NCBI GenBank assembly: GCA_951230915.1
Contig: OX579636.1
Location: 263,001 to 327,000, forward strand
DNA length: 64,000 nt
Source: Antitrichia curtipendula
Lineage: Eukaryota; Streptophyta; Bryopsida; Hypnales; Leucodontaceae
Reading direction: 5' to 3'
Shown here: piece by piece, positions 24,723 to 35,432 of the stretch
How the letters are laid out: each line of letters begins with the position of its first letter
Numbering within the stretch: the stretch's first letter is position 1
Made by a program: the position numbers and the translations under genes
The notes under the pieces: model-generated
Database searches by the model: none
The model's input: only the letters and a program-made list of their open reading frames with translations
Told to the model about the DNA's origin: nothing

Positions 24723-24743
24723 CACGTGAAATGGGTATATAAG
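24723..24743 (+). promoter_or_regulatory. Kinase1 core promoter: G-box and TATA box
   Basis: A CACGTG G-box (24723-24728) is followed eight bases later by TATATAAG (24736-24743) within GGGTATATAAGA. The same 12-mer precedes RING3 at 58013-58024. The ATG lies ~200 bp downstream. Confidence 0.65.
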
Positions 24744-24943
24744 ACTGTTTTTAGGGTACTTTCGCCACAGTCTCTCCTGCTCTGACGGTGCTCTCTTGTC
24801 TTGGATTGGTTGCACTCCTTGCTTGCGAGCGCGGGTGCTGGGTAGAGGCTGTTTTGAGGAATAAGGGGGGCGGTTTTTCACTTTGTGGAAGCCGAATTCC
24901 TAATTCCTTTCATTTTGATTATTTGTTACTTGTTACTGTCACG

Positions 24944-26605
24944 ATGGCTGGTCGCGATTTCTCGAAGAGAGAGGTTGATGATTGGTGGACAGGTGTTGGA
25001 GATGCACCGATTATGGACCCGGATGCGGAATCACCAGAGCCCGTTTCAGAGGCCGTAGCTGCAGAAGGGTCTGTAGCTGTTGTGGGGGGCGGAGAGTCTT
25101 CAAAGGGGAAGAAAAAACAACGAAGGAGGCACAAGGCTACAAATCCGGAGAAGTGGCCAAGCAAGGGTGCAACGCACAAACTGCATGAAGTGGCGTTGGA
25201 ATTTTTTGATCAGTATTCGATTTTGCAGTTGAACTCAACATACGTCTCATGCGGATTACAAGGAGTGGATATCATTAAACAAAAGTTCCACCACATGTTC
25301 TGGACAACAATGAGCGCAGATGAGTGGCATGAAGACCGCACGAAAGAATGCTTCGATCATTGGTTGGAGTCACAAGTGCAAACGTGTATCTTCAACCTTG
25401 CCCAAGTTGCGGAAAAAATAAAAGGCTTTGAGAAGAGTGTGGTGCCCAGACAACAAGCATTGAATTTGTTGCACAAGAAGGTGTATTGGTGGCATGATGC
25501 AGTGCGTGGATTGTCTTCAAGCAACATCCGTTCCGCTCCGTGGTTTCAACGAAGTCAGAACTTAGCCTTTGGTCAACAAGCTGCAGGAGGAGTGGTTTTC
25601 CTTGAAAGAGGAGTGGTGGTGGTTCCTTTGTCTGGCCATAGCAAACAAGGGGGGCATGGGAGGGTGCGCAAAGTATGTGTTCGAAATTCAAAACATATTC
25701 CCGAGAATATGGAATTAGCTGGGAAGTCAGCCTTGCGCGTGGATGAATTGAAGAAATCCAGGGAGAAGTTGTCCATCGAGGCATTGGTATGTCCGTGCGA
25801 GCATCCAGGGGTCATCAAATTCTTTGCTATAAATGACATGACCATGGAGTGTTATTTGCAATGGTGGAATGGCGGTACTCTCGGCGCCATGTTTACCCTT
25901 GATGAGAAGAACCGAGATCCAGATGAAATTGGGGAGTTGGCTTACCATGCAACTCCCCAATCAATGCAAGAAGCCAAACGACTCATGGCATATAGACGCA
26001 AGCGCACTGAACTTGCGTGGGCGATGATTTGCATTGTGGATGCAGTGCAACAGTGCTCTGTATTGCACAACGACATCACACCGGAGAACGTTATGCTTCA
26101 TTTTTCGAATGATGATGGAAGAACCGTGTGGATTGGTCTATGTGATTGGGGAATGGGTAGCCGCATCAACGAAGAAACCCCTTCTCTTTACCAATTCAAT
26201 TGTCCAAGGAAGTTTCAGGCAACCCGAGCGCAACGTTGGTGGGTGGCTCCTGAGTTGATGTACTTGATTGGAGAGACAGGAACTTCATCATCTCCTACTC
26301 GCAGGGTTAAGCCACCATGTGTTAGTATACACACAGACGGATACTCCATAGGGAAATTGGCTATGAAGGTATGGAAAAAAGATCGCGGAAATGTAGATAT
26401 GATTCCGGACCTTACGGCATTTGGTACGTTTCAAACCATGTTGGGTGAATTGTGCAAGGCGGAGCCACTACAACGACGCTTGGTGACTGGAGTCGTGCAA
26501 CGTCTAAGTGGTGCTCCAACGTTTTGGACACCACCCATGGATTGCTACCGCGAGGCCCGCAAAGAACAAGACCTTCAAGAAGAGCAGGCGCGCAATGAAG
26601 ATTAG
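24944..26605 (+). CDS. Kinase1: protein-kinase-fold protein, intact
   Basis: The ATG at 24944 gives 553 residues; the longer upstream frame lacks an ATG and would overlap the likely 5'UTR. Residues 1-75 are acidic, then Lys/Arg-rich. A unique helical domain (~76-200) is shared with kinase2. The kinase domain (~232-490) has GGHGRVRKV as glycine loop (~236-244), an A-G-K candidate lysine (~261), Glu in SIEAL (~279), HND-I-TPEN catalytic loop (Asp ~377, Asn ~382), CDWG in place of DFG (Asp ~401), WWVAPEL (~433-438) and TDGYSIG (~465). The main catalytic residues are present, so activity is plausible despite the HRD-to-HND and DFG-to-DWG changes. It lies tail-to-tail with hAT1. Substrate unknown. 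Confidence 0.75.
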   Translation: MAGRDFSKREVDDWWTGVGDAPIMDPDAESPEPVSEAVAAEGSVAVVGGGESSKGKKKQRRRHKATNPEKWPSKGATHKLHEVALEFFDQYSILQLNSTYVSCGLQGVDIIKQKFHHMFWTTMSADEWHEDRTKECFDHWLESQVQTCIFNLAQVAEKIKGFEKSVVPRQQALNLLHKKVYWWHDAVRGLSSSNIRSAPWFQRSQNLAFGQQAAGGVVFLERGVVVVPLSGHSKQGGHGRVRKVCVRNSKHIPENMELAGKSALRVDELKKSREKLSIEALVCPCEHPGVIKFFAINDMTMECYLQWWNGGTLGAMFTLDEKNRDPDEIGELAYHATPQSMQEAKRLMAYRRKRTELAWAMICIVDAVQQCSVLHNDITPENVMLHFSNDDGRTVWIGLCDWGMGSRINEETPSLYQFNCPRKFQATRAQRWWVAPELMYLIGETGTSSSPTRRVKPPCVSIHTDGYSIGKLAMKVWKKDRGNVDMIPDLTAFGTFQTMLGELCKAEPLQRRLVTGVVQRLSGAPTFWTPPMDCYREARKEQDLQEEQARNED

Positions 26606-27936
26606 ATAATAGTGTATTACCATGTAGTTGCAAAATTAGTATTTACTTAGTACATGCGGTTATTATAGCATGGGCTTGAAGACATCCATAGCAATGTAGC
26701 ACACTTTGTGGCTTCAATGCATTTTGTACTCATTTTGGTTTATATAAAGTTATAAATGTATTTTACCTAAACATTGAGTTGTAAAAAATTTCTTGTCTTC
26801 CCTAACTTTATCATTTAAATTGCGTGTAAATAAAAATCTTATATCTTTAGTACTAAAAACTTTGAATTGTATATCACTACAAGAAATTTCAATTAGTTTT
26901 GTGCAAAATTGTAATTGTCAACATTTTTGTTGCACTTCATGCCATAAATAAGTAAAAATAGAAAAAACAGTTCAAGAGATTCTAAATTTTTAGTTTTTTA
27001 CAAGAGGTACAAATATCAATAGAGATTTCTAGTCAGAAAAATTTTCAATTGTTTATTTAATTTTTTATGCCCAAAACTAGTAAACAACCACAAAGAAAAG
27101 CTTGAAGTCAAATTTGACTATCAAACCAAATTTATATTTTTATTGAAAATCAGCATAATATTTTAATATTTTTCAACATACGTAAGAATTCATTTTCTAT
27201 TTATGCTTTTTTTTTCCAAAAAATTCAATGGAAAATTGATTTTATTGTGATTTTATAAAGCTTAACGTGGAAATCAAATTTTATCAATTATAATATGTAT
27301 GAGAATAATCTGAAACTGGGGCCATAAATGAATGAATGAACACAAAACATAGTTTTATAATTTTAATTTTAATGAAATTTGAAAAAAAGAAAACATACAT
27401 GAAAAAAACACCACACTGTGTTATTTGGATTGCAAACATAGTTTCCAATTGCAATAATTCTTTCAAATTTTGACCTCGATTCTTGAATATTCAAAAAAAA
27501 TAATTCAAAAACAATAGTGCCCCGAAGGCCCAATTTTCCATAAATCACACTCAGTGAAAGTTAATCTGAAATTGCAAAGCTAGCATTCAGAAAACTAGTT
27601 TTTCCAAGTTTGAATGCTAATATCTTTCAATCTATTCGGTCAAACTTCATGAAATTTTTACCACGTGATAAAAAACATGTGAAGTATAAGATCTTATGGT
27701 TAGATGTTATAAAAAACATTTTTTCCATATGTTGAGGCAAATGCAAGAGAAAAGACAGTTTTGCGTTTTTTTTTTGTGTAATGACTTTGGGACTTTAGGG
27801 GTAAACTTTGGGACTTGAGAATGAAAGGAACAAAAGTCATATTTTATATTAATGTTGATTTCAATATGCAAGGTATTGAGCCTCTAAAACCATTGCATTT
27901 GAAAACATGAAGACCCTATTGTCTTTTCAAAAACAT
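26606..27936. other. AT-rich spacer between kinase1 and hAT1
   Basis: No gene. The block at 27590-27740 (GAATGCTAATATCTTTCAATC ... GGTCAAAC ... AAGATC) recurs at 17780-17880 and 57680-57780. It lies 0.8-1.0 kb after the stop of both kinase genes, so it is probably an ancestral 3' flank of the kinase module. Confidence 0.55.
26875..26886 (+). repeat. Isolated CACTACAAGAAA motif
   Basis: An exact match to the canonical En/Spm terminus, followed by A/T-rich subterminal-like sequence. No partner end or transposase was found, so it may be a lone CACTA end or chance. Confidence 0.3.
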
Positions 27937-30900
27937 TCAACGTCTTCCATGCCTAAGAATGCGCATAGAAGTATTTGCATTTGCTTCTTGTACTATTGGT
28001 TCACTACCACCAATTTCTTCGAGTGGACCTTGTCGAGGCACCAGCCCCCTGTAATCACTATCTCTTGGAACCTCACCATCTTCACCTATAGTACCACCGA
28101 TGGATTCACCATCATCATTGGATGGTGCACTACCACTTTCGCTGGAGGCCTTGGAATTGCGGTTTCGTTGTGGTTGAGCTATAGAAGACAACGTCCGAAG
28201 AGGTCGTTGGCCCATTGCGTCCATAATGCCATCTGTATTGGGTCCTCCTGTTTGAACTTCTCTTGAAAATGATTGGGAAGCCGCTTCTTCCCTCCTCAGC
28301 CTTCTACGCGTTCTACTACTGACACGTTCACTAGTAGTACCTTGTGGTCGTGGACGCTTTCCTCGATTATTGGCATGTACAGGTGGCCGCAATGAAGTCG
28401 TATTTCTAGTCACACGCTGTGACACCATACCAACCAATCGTGTACCTATCGACGAAGTTGGTTCGTGTGGACGGCCGTCGGAACTACACGGCCTTGATGA
28501 ACTTTGGATTTGTAGATTTTCCAATATTGGCATTTGCCTTTGTGCAACCGAGACTCGATTTGGAGGGGCCATATGTGCTTCTCCACCTTGAGGGGGCCCT
28601 TCACTGCGGGTGGTCCTCATGGGTAATGACGGTGGTACTACTACGTCTTCTTCACGTCCTCTTTGAACGTCAACACCATCTCTTTCTATTGTGGCATCAA
28701 CTTGTACATCCATAGGGTCTGGACTTAGTGGTCTCGGTGCCACAACGTCCTCGTTTGTATTGCCCCCACTTGGCCCAACATTCCACGTTTGTGGCATTCG
28801 TGGTGGACTTCCTTGATGTCCCTCGTAGTCATTGTCGTTGTTATTCCCCTCTTCAAAGTCAAATACGGATGCATCAATTAGAGGACGCACTCCTCCCGCC
28901 TCACGAAATCTATCAAACGGTGGCTCATTGTCGTCATTGGAACTATCATCTAAATCGTCATCATTGGGATCAGAGAGAACCGAACCACGGTCTAGACCAT
29001 CAGATTCATCTGTCATGGAATCCTCTGACATCATATTTTCAGTATACCACCTTGTTGGATTTGCTGCAGCCCTTTCTCTAAGAGTCTTGGAATTGGTATA
29101 AATGTAAACCAATTCCTCAGCACGCTCTGATGTCAATCTATTGCGTGATTTGTTGTGGACAAACGAATACATGCTCCAATTGCGTTCACAGGATGATGCA
29201 GAACACACTTGCGCGAGGATCTTTCTGGCAATCGGTGCAAGTGTACGAGCACCGGCTCCGAGAAGGTTCCACCATTCGTGAGGTTGCAAAGTCAAGGCGT
29301 TTACATCAGGAAGTCCACCGAAAATGCCTCGCCGATCTCTAAATGCTTGGTACTCAAACAAAGCTGAAGCAAATGCTTGATCTCCAACAACCAATTTGCG
29401 CAAAACTCTCAATATGGCTTCTCTTGCCTCATTATCATCCATTAGCATGACTTCGTCAAGTAAAAAGAGATTCAATAGAGCCCCAGCGTAATGCAAATCT
29501 GTCCTGAGCATGTCCCAGCGCTTATAGAAATCATCGGTGGCGGAAATTACATATCTCCGCTCTAATGAAAATGGTGGATCCTCCAAAGATAAAACATGCT
29601 TTTCCACCTTTTTCATCACAAGCCATGCCTTGTCCAAGCACGGGTGCTTGCCATCAAACTCTCGAAGAGCAATCAACACGGGCTCCACTATGTACACAAA
29701 GTTCAAACATTTCCTCCAAAATTCATCCGTTCGCACATTTCATCGCACATCGTTAGCTTTTCTTTTCTTTTGATTGGATGCCAATCTCCACGTGTACTCA
29801 TTCCACTGCGGATCGTGGACTATCGATTCTATCGCTTCCCTCACCTCCACCAAACATTCGATCATGAGGAACATGGTAGCAAAGCGTGTTTGAATGGGAT
29901 TTTTCAAAACGTGATTAGGAGAATGTCGTCAAAAGACTGCAAGTGGCATGTGATGCGTTCGAATGTATTTCACAATTGACTTGGCTTTCTTGACCATACT
30001 TATAATCCAATCTTGTTTTCCCCAATCTTCAAGTAGAAAGTCAAGTGCATGTGCTGAACACCCTTGAAAATATATGTGTGGAAATCTATGAAGTAATAGA
30101 GCGCCAGCGGCCAACATGTTTGCTGCATTGTCTGTACAAACTTGTACCACGTTTTGTGCCCCTACCTCGTCAATGTAATCACCCATGCAATTAGCCACGT
30201 AAGTAGCATCTTTGCATTCGCCTGTTGTGTCTATTGATCCAAGAAAAACCTCTCCACTTGTACATGCCAACATGACATTCATCAATGGTCGATGTGTAAC
30301 GTTGTCTCATCCATCAGAGCATATTGTAATGCCATACTTGTGGATTGGTGCCCTCATCTTCTCTGCTATAATTGCTGCCACTTCGTCTTTTGTAGATTTT
30401 ATGAGCTTTGTACGAAGTGCATGGTACGCTGGAGGTTTGTAGCCAACTCTTGATTCCGATGTTGATTTCACTGCATCCAGAAAAGCAGGATGCCTCACTA
30501 CATTGAATGGTATATTGGCTTCGTAGAAAAACTTAGCTCAATTCTTGTCTAGTACTTGCTTGTTTGATGCGTTCATTCCTTCTTGTAGAGACAGTTGCCT
30601 CATCGATCGACTGTGGGTCAAACTAGAGTTGGGCGCCTTCGATGATCGTACTTGAGAGCTTTGCCCCCCAGTGTTTTCTCCTCCATCGTTTGCCGAGATT
30701 GAAGCATCATGTTGTTGCTCACCACGTACTACACTTGGTAGTATCGTTGATGGTGATGTCACTTCCACGTCGCATCCAATTCCATGCGTAGTGTCCGTAG
30801 ATATATGTCCTCCACAATTAAAAAACATTACCTTCACGGCTGCATTGACTTTAGTGCACGCTCTCACTCCAAGTAGGGTGTCATTTCGTCTATATCCCAA

Positions 30901-31017
30901 ATGGAAAAGCAACCAATCCTTTCGATAGCTTAGCAAAGCTTCGCAAAACTTGCAAACAACTTTTCCATCTGGTCGTAGTGTGTACCAAGGTTCCCACTGT
31001 GATCTTGCTCCACCCAT
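27937..31017 (-). pseudogene. hAT1: BED-finger hAT transposase pseudogene
   Basis: A single frame can be read from the ATG at 31017 to 27937 (about 1,025 codons) with four in-frame stops and no frameshift. All four are TGA: 30538, 30307, 29929 and 29740 (lower coordinates). The likely original residues, judged against hAT2, are Trp, Trp, Arg and Arg/Lys. A BED-type finger (CKFC ... H) comes first, then the central domain with CSDG, CTDNAANM and GCSAHALDFLLEDW, then the hAT dimerisation region (WWNLLGAGA, ASSCERNWSMYSFVHN). A ~370-residue low-complexity Arg/Ser/Pro/Asp tail ends the frame. An acceptor-like TTTTTGGTGTAG precedes the first coding block. It lies tail-to-tail with kinase1 and has array D at its 5' side. 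Confidence 0.85.
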
Positions 31018-31213
31018 TGCTTTTATCTGTCCTCCTTTATTTGCCCCTACACCAAAAAAAAGATTAGTATTCTGTTTGAAATGTGATGTGGAAACAACAC
31101 TTGTTGCTCTCACAACAAGTGCCACCACAACACACTCTTCTTGAACTTCGCTCTATCGCAATGGTTGTACTCCAACCAAGTCATGAAAGGCAAAATCAAC
31201 AAGGGAAAGTAAT

Positions 31214-31221
31214 CTTAAATA
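31214..31221 (-). promoter_or_regulatory. TATA-like box of hAT1
   Basis: The minus strand reads CCTATTTAAGATT, about 200 bp upstream of the first ATG and just inside array D. It is weaker than the GGGTATATAAGA boxes of the kinase and RING genes. Confidence 0.35.
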
Positions 31222-31284
31222 GGCAGAAGTCCTTAATATACACCTTGAAGCCCTCCCTAAAATCCTAAATCCTAAATCCAGCTA

Positions 31285-31790
31285 GACGGAGTGACGGCTG
31301 ATAGGGTGGACCCTAAACTCGCAGCCTTGCCAACGAAACCGTCCAAGCGGCGACTGTCCCGTCCTGTGATATTCCGGTCCAGGAGACGGGACGGTTTCCC
31401 GTCTAGAGGACGGAGAGGCCGTCCAAGGGACGGATTACCGTCTTGGAGACGAGAATTCCGTCCAGACACGGGCTCTCCGTCCAGAGGACGGCTTACCGTC
31501 CACTGACGGACTCTCCGTCCAAGAGACGGATGTCCATTTGGCGACGAAGTCATCGTCGAGGAGACGGCCCGACGCCGTCGCAGAATGGACAGACTTCATC
31601 CGCACTCCGGGTGGTCCCGTCAGTATCGGCGACGGGCTGTGACGCGTCAAGACGGACGTGTCATGACATCCGGACGTGAAAAGCCCACGTCACGTCCGGA
31701 TAGACAACCCTGGATCGGACAGCCCCTCTCAAGTGGAGATCAAACTGAGAGATTTTTCGAGGTCGTCCGACGAGGCGGACGGCTGCATCA
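31285..31790. repeat. GACGG/CCGTC minisatellite D
   Basis: The core at 31340-31530 alternates CCGTC-N5/6-GACGG with 5-6-bp spacers (~20-bp unit, eight to nine copies). The right part is looser (GACGGACGTG, CACGTCCGGA). It lies 5' of hAT1 and matches the unit form of array B. Confidence 0.85.
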
Positions 31791-31799
31791 TCTGACTTC

Positions 31800-34016
31800 T
31801 AAACCGACCTCGACCAGCAAATAATGACAAGGATGGGAAAGACAAAAATCTCATCGACATTCACATTCTTACTTAAAGAACTTGAATCATTAAATAGAAC
31901 TCCAGCGGGTTTTTAATGCAAAGATCTTCAATTTTATACACTAAGTCCTACATCCTAAACCCTATACCCTAAACCCTATATCCTAAACCCTGTACCCTAA
32001 AACCTAAATCCTAAATTGTACTCTAAAGTTACAAATGTAAGAAATCATAACTAATTAAAAATATGAAAACAAATGCAAATTAAGTTCCTCAAGAAATATA
32101 TGGACCATCTTCAATTAAGAACTTAACTTGAGGATTCTTGATTGGGTTTAGGTGTTTCTTGAATTCATAGCACGCACAAGTTCGCAAATAAAGCTTTGAA
32201 GTCAATTTTTTAATTTCTTATGTGAATATATTTTGTTAAACAAATTCAACAATAGACTTTTTATGTAACTTTATCAACACCATTGTCCCACATTCGTTGA
32301 ATGAATTTATACCTCAAAGAATTCACCAGTGTACAATTGTGTATGGAATTTAAAAATTAAATGTTTACTTCTCTAGCTTTTCGTAATTGGGATGTTTGGT
32401 CATTCAACCCTTTGAGGAATATTCACGTACGTCTTTCACCTGGTGCATTTTAGCCAAAATCTAAGTAGTTGAGTTATGAATAAATGTGAAATGTTTAACC
32501 CCTACTTTTTAGGCACCTTGCTTAACTACATTTTTTGGCTTTGAACTTTTTTAACTAAAAAAGGCTACTCTAGTGATGGTGATTGGTGAATGTCTAATTT
32601 TATATGATAAACAATTGAGTTGAGAATCTAAAAAACAGATATTTAAAAAGAAACACTTAGTTTTCACTCATTAAAAAATTGTTAGGTAGAAGTAGATTCA
32701 AGATCGAAGGAAAAATTAAATCATTAATAGCTCTAAGATAGTAAGATAGAATTGAAATATACTAATTTCCACTCTGAGATTATTCTAGCAAGGAATCTAG
32801 ACCTCATGAAATTTTTTTTTGATTTTAACTCTTAGAATTGAATTCAAAAATGAATACTTCAAGTTATTTATTCTAAAAGATACCAAAAAAACTCAGAAAA
32901 TTACAAAAAATATTGAGGCCATAGGAGCCTGCCTAAAAATCTGACATCCATTTTGTCCCCCGATGGGACAATGGGACTTTAGAGAATTAGAGTTTAAACT
33001 CAAAAGAACTATACATTCATTTTTTAAAATTTGTGAACTAGAAATTGATGCACTATTAAATGAAAAATAATACGCTAATAACTTTTGGAAGAATTGAAGA
33101 ATTGTTAATCCCAATGAAAAAAATATTCTAATAGACAATTAATATTCTTTGATATCAATTTTGAATAACAAACTTTGAATTCTAGAGACATAAGACAACT
33201 CTAATACTCTATATGCTTTTTCTAACTTCATGATCCGCACTCCGCAAGACCGCAAGTCCGCAACATATAACTTATATAACTCCAAATGATTTTTGACAAC
33301 ATTATTTGACATTGAATGGGGCAATTTCTTATAAGTAGGTAATTACTAATTAGGTATCAATCTATACTATCATGACCAAAATGATTTTTTAATATTACAT
33401 CAAAATATTATCACACATCCATTTTCAAAATACACTTCTAATTTGGACAACATTTATATGAATGACATGAACCCTAAACCCTAAATCCTAAATCCTATAT
33501 TAGAACTTTGCATACAAATATCTTAGAAGATCGTGACTTTGATGCAAGAGTATTATATAAGTACATAGCAATTGTTTCTAGTTTTATGACATTAAGTCGG
33601 ATTTGGCTTACTTCGACAAATTTTTTCATAAAAATAATTATTTTAAAATTGAGATGTCTTACAATATATAGTAATATATGATTAAAATCCAAATAAATTT
33701 TTGAATATAATTAAATCTACGATCTATCATCAAAAATTTAGAAAAAAAAATTTAGAGCTATAGGTAGCATTTCATTTTGATCTTTCAAGATGGTCATTTC
33801 AAAATATCATTGAGATGTTTAATTTAAAGATTGCACCTAAAAATATGATGTGCACATTGAAGAATGAAGTTCGATGTCGGTGCCATGAGGAGTTCAATGT
33901 CTTTGAAGTATTCACATTAGATGCTTGTTGTCATGAAGGCACACTCTTTGGAGATGACCTGGCCATTTCAGGATTCCTATGCTGCACTAAATGAGAAAAA
34001 AACATGCACTACCATG
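31800..34016. other. AT-rich spacer between arrays D and E
   Basis: No gene. Degenerate telomere-like CCCTAAA tracts at 31946-32020 and 33471-33500. Around 32600-32800 it is similar to 46430-46640, the spacer upstream of kinase2. Confidence 0.55.
31946..32020 (-). repeat. Degenerate CCCTAAA telomere-like tract
   Basis: ATCCTAAACCCTATACCCTA-type units repeat about eight times with point changes; opposite orientation to 22821. Confidence 0.65.
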
Positions 34017-34029
34017 GTCCGATGGACGG

Positions 34030-34290
34030 TCGGACGGAGGTGACCAAGGCACGGACGGGCCACCAGGCGGACGGGCGGTCGGCTTGTCGGCTCGTCAGAC
34101 GGAGGTGACCAAGGCACAGATGGGCCACCAGGCGGTCGGGCGGTCGGACCGTCCATCCATTGGACGGAAGTGACCAAGGCCCGGACGGGCCACGAGGCGG
34201 ACGGGCGGTCGGACCGCCCGCCCATCGGACGGAAGTGACCAAGGCGCGGACGGGCCACGAGGCGAACGGGCAGACAAGTGGACAGACGGT
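34030..34290 (+). repeat. GACGG minisatellite E (65-bp unit, 4 copies)
   Basis: TGACCAAGGC recurs at 34041, 34106, 34171 and 34236, exactly 65 bp apart. Each unit carries GGACGGGCCAC(C/G)AGGCGG and GGTCGG words. It lies ~180 bp beyond the last stop of the hAT2 tail. Confidence 0.92.
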
Positions 34291-34466
34291 CCAAATTCTT
34301 CTCTAGTTTTAAGGTATTTGAAAAAACAAAATTTTGATGGTGTGCACAACATGAATGAGCAAATTTGTATTACAAGTTTAAAGTTCGAACAATGAATTGT
34401 CATAACATAATGTGTTTAGGGTAAAAAACTAAACACCCAAGTTTACATCTTCTCAATCTTTATAAA

Positions 34467-35432
34467 CTATGGTTGATAGTTACTATCTCCTTTGACTTCA
34501 GCCCCGCTACTATGACCCGTTGTATTCCATCCGGAATCATCGTCACTGGATGAATTTTGCATACTATCTGATGAAGATTGTACAATCTTCCCTCCTTCTT
34601 CTTGTACTTGTTTCGATGTGCTTGATCTCACTGGTCTACCTAACTTATGATCCCTTTTGACTTTTAATAGAGACTTTCCAATACCTCCCTTAAGATCGTG
34701 GATTGGTTTCACCTTTCGCTTGGTTAGAGGCAGACTTGCATCAAGGGGGGTTCTACCTACATTTTGTTTTTTCAATGGAGAGATTGCAAAAAGCTCCATT
34801 ATTCTTTTCCTCTTAGCTTTTTTGGACTCCTTCACCGCGGGTGGACGTGCTTCCGAACCTCCTGGAATGTTTGTCTTCTCTACAGACAAAGCTTCTACTG
34901 TAGGGTTTGAAAATTTGATCGGAGAATGCTTTGCATGGCTAGAAAATCAACGAAACATAGACTCCAATGTTTGTACATTATCATTGTTTGATGAAACGGA
35001 TGGATTGGGATTGGCTCCAATATGCAATTCTTTCAAATTGCTCAAATGTTGTTCTTTAAACTGTAAGTCTCCAGGACCATTCAAAGTCGTGCTACCGCTT
35101 GTATATAGTGCATGTCGAGGACCGCTACGTGATGGTTATTGTGGATCTTGCACGAGGTGCTTCATGTCTTTGGCGTTGCGATGTGGCATTGGGCACACGG
35201 ACTCCAATACACATGGATCTTGACTTCCCTCTATTCGAGGTGCTTGGGCATTTTGAATGCCGAAAAGTCCAATAGTTTCACTTGTCAATGCCTTTGGTAA
35301 TTCAATATTTTGGTTGATCACATTTGTGTGGGACTTCACCCCACACTCTCTCATGTCTTCGTGTTGATCATTTTCTTCCGCTCCTACCGTTGTCATGGAT
35401 GGACACTCGGGAATTGGAATCACTTCATCCAT
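34467..35432 (-). pseudogene. In-frame C-terminal continuation of hAT2, with stops
   Basis: After the hAT2 TAA (35433-35435) the same frame continues to 34467, interrupted only by TAA at 35136 and TGA at 34947. The last piece is strongly basic (KKAKRKR, KRKVKP, KVKRDHK) and Ser-rich, like a nuclear-targeting tail. hAT1 also has a long low-complexity tail after its dimerisation domain. The ancestral hAT2 protein was therefore probably ~1,100 residues and its tail is now cut off. An unseen intron could alternatively restore part of it. Confidence 0.5.

Noticed and set aside
23951..24729. ORFs in array C on both strands
   Set aside because: Repeat translation; the real gene begins at 24944.
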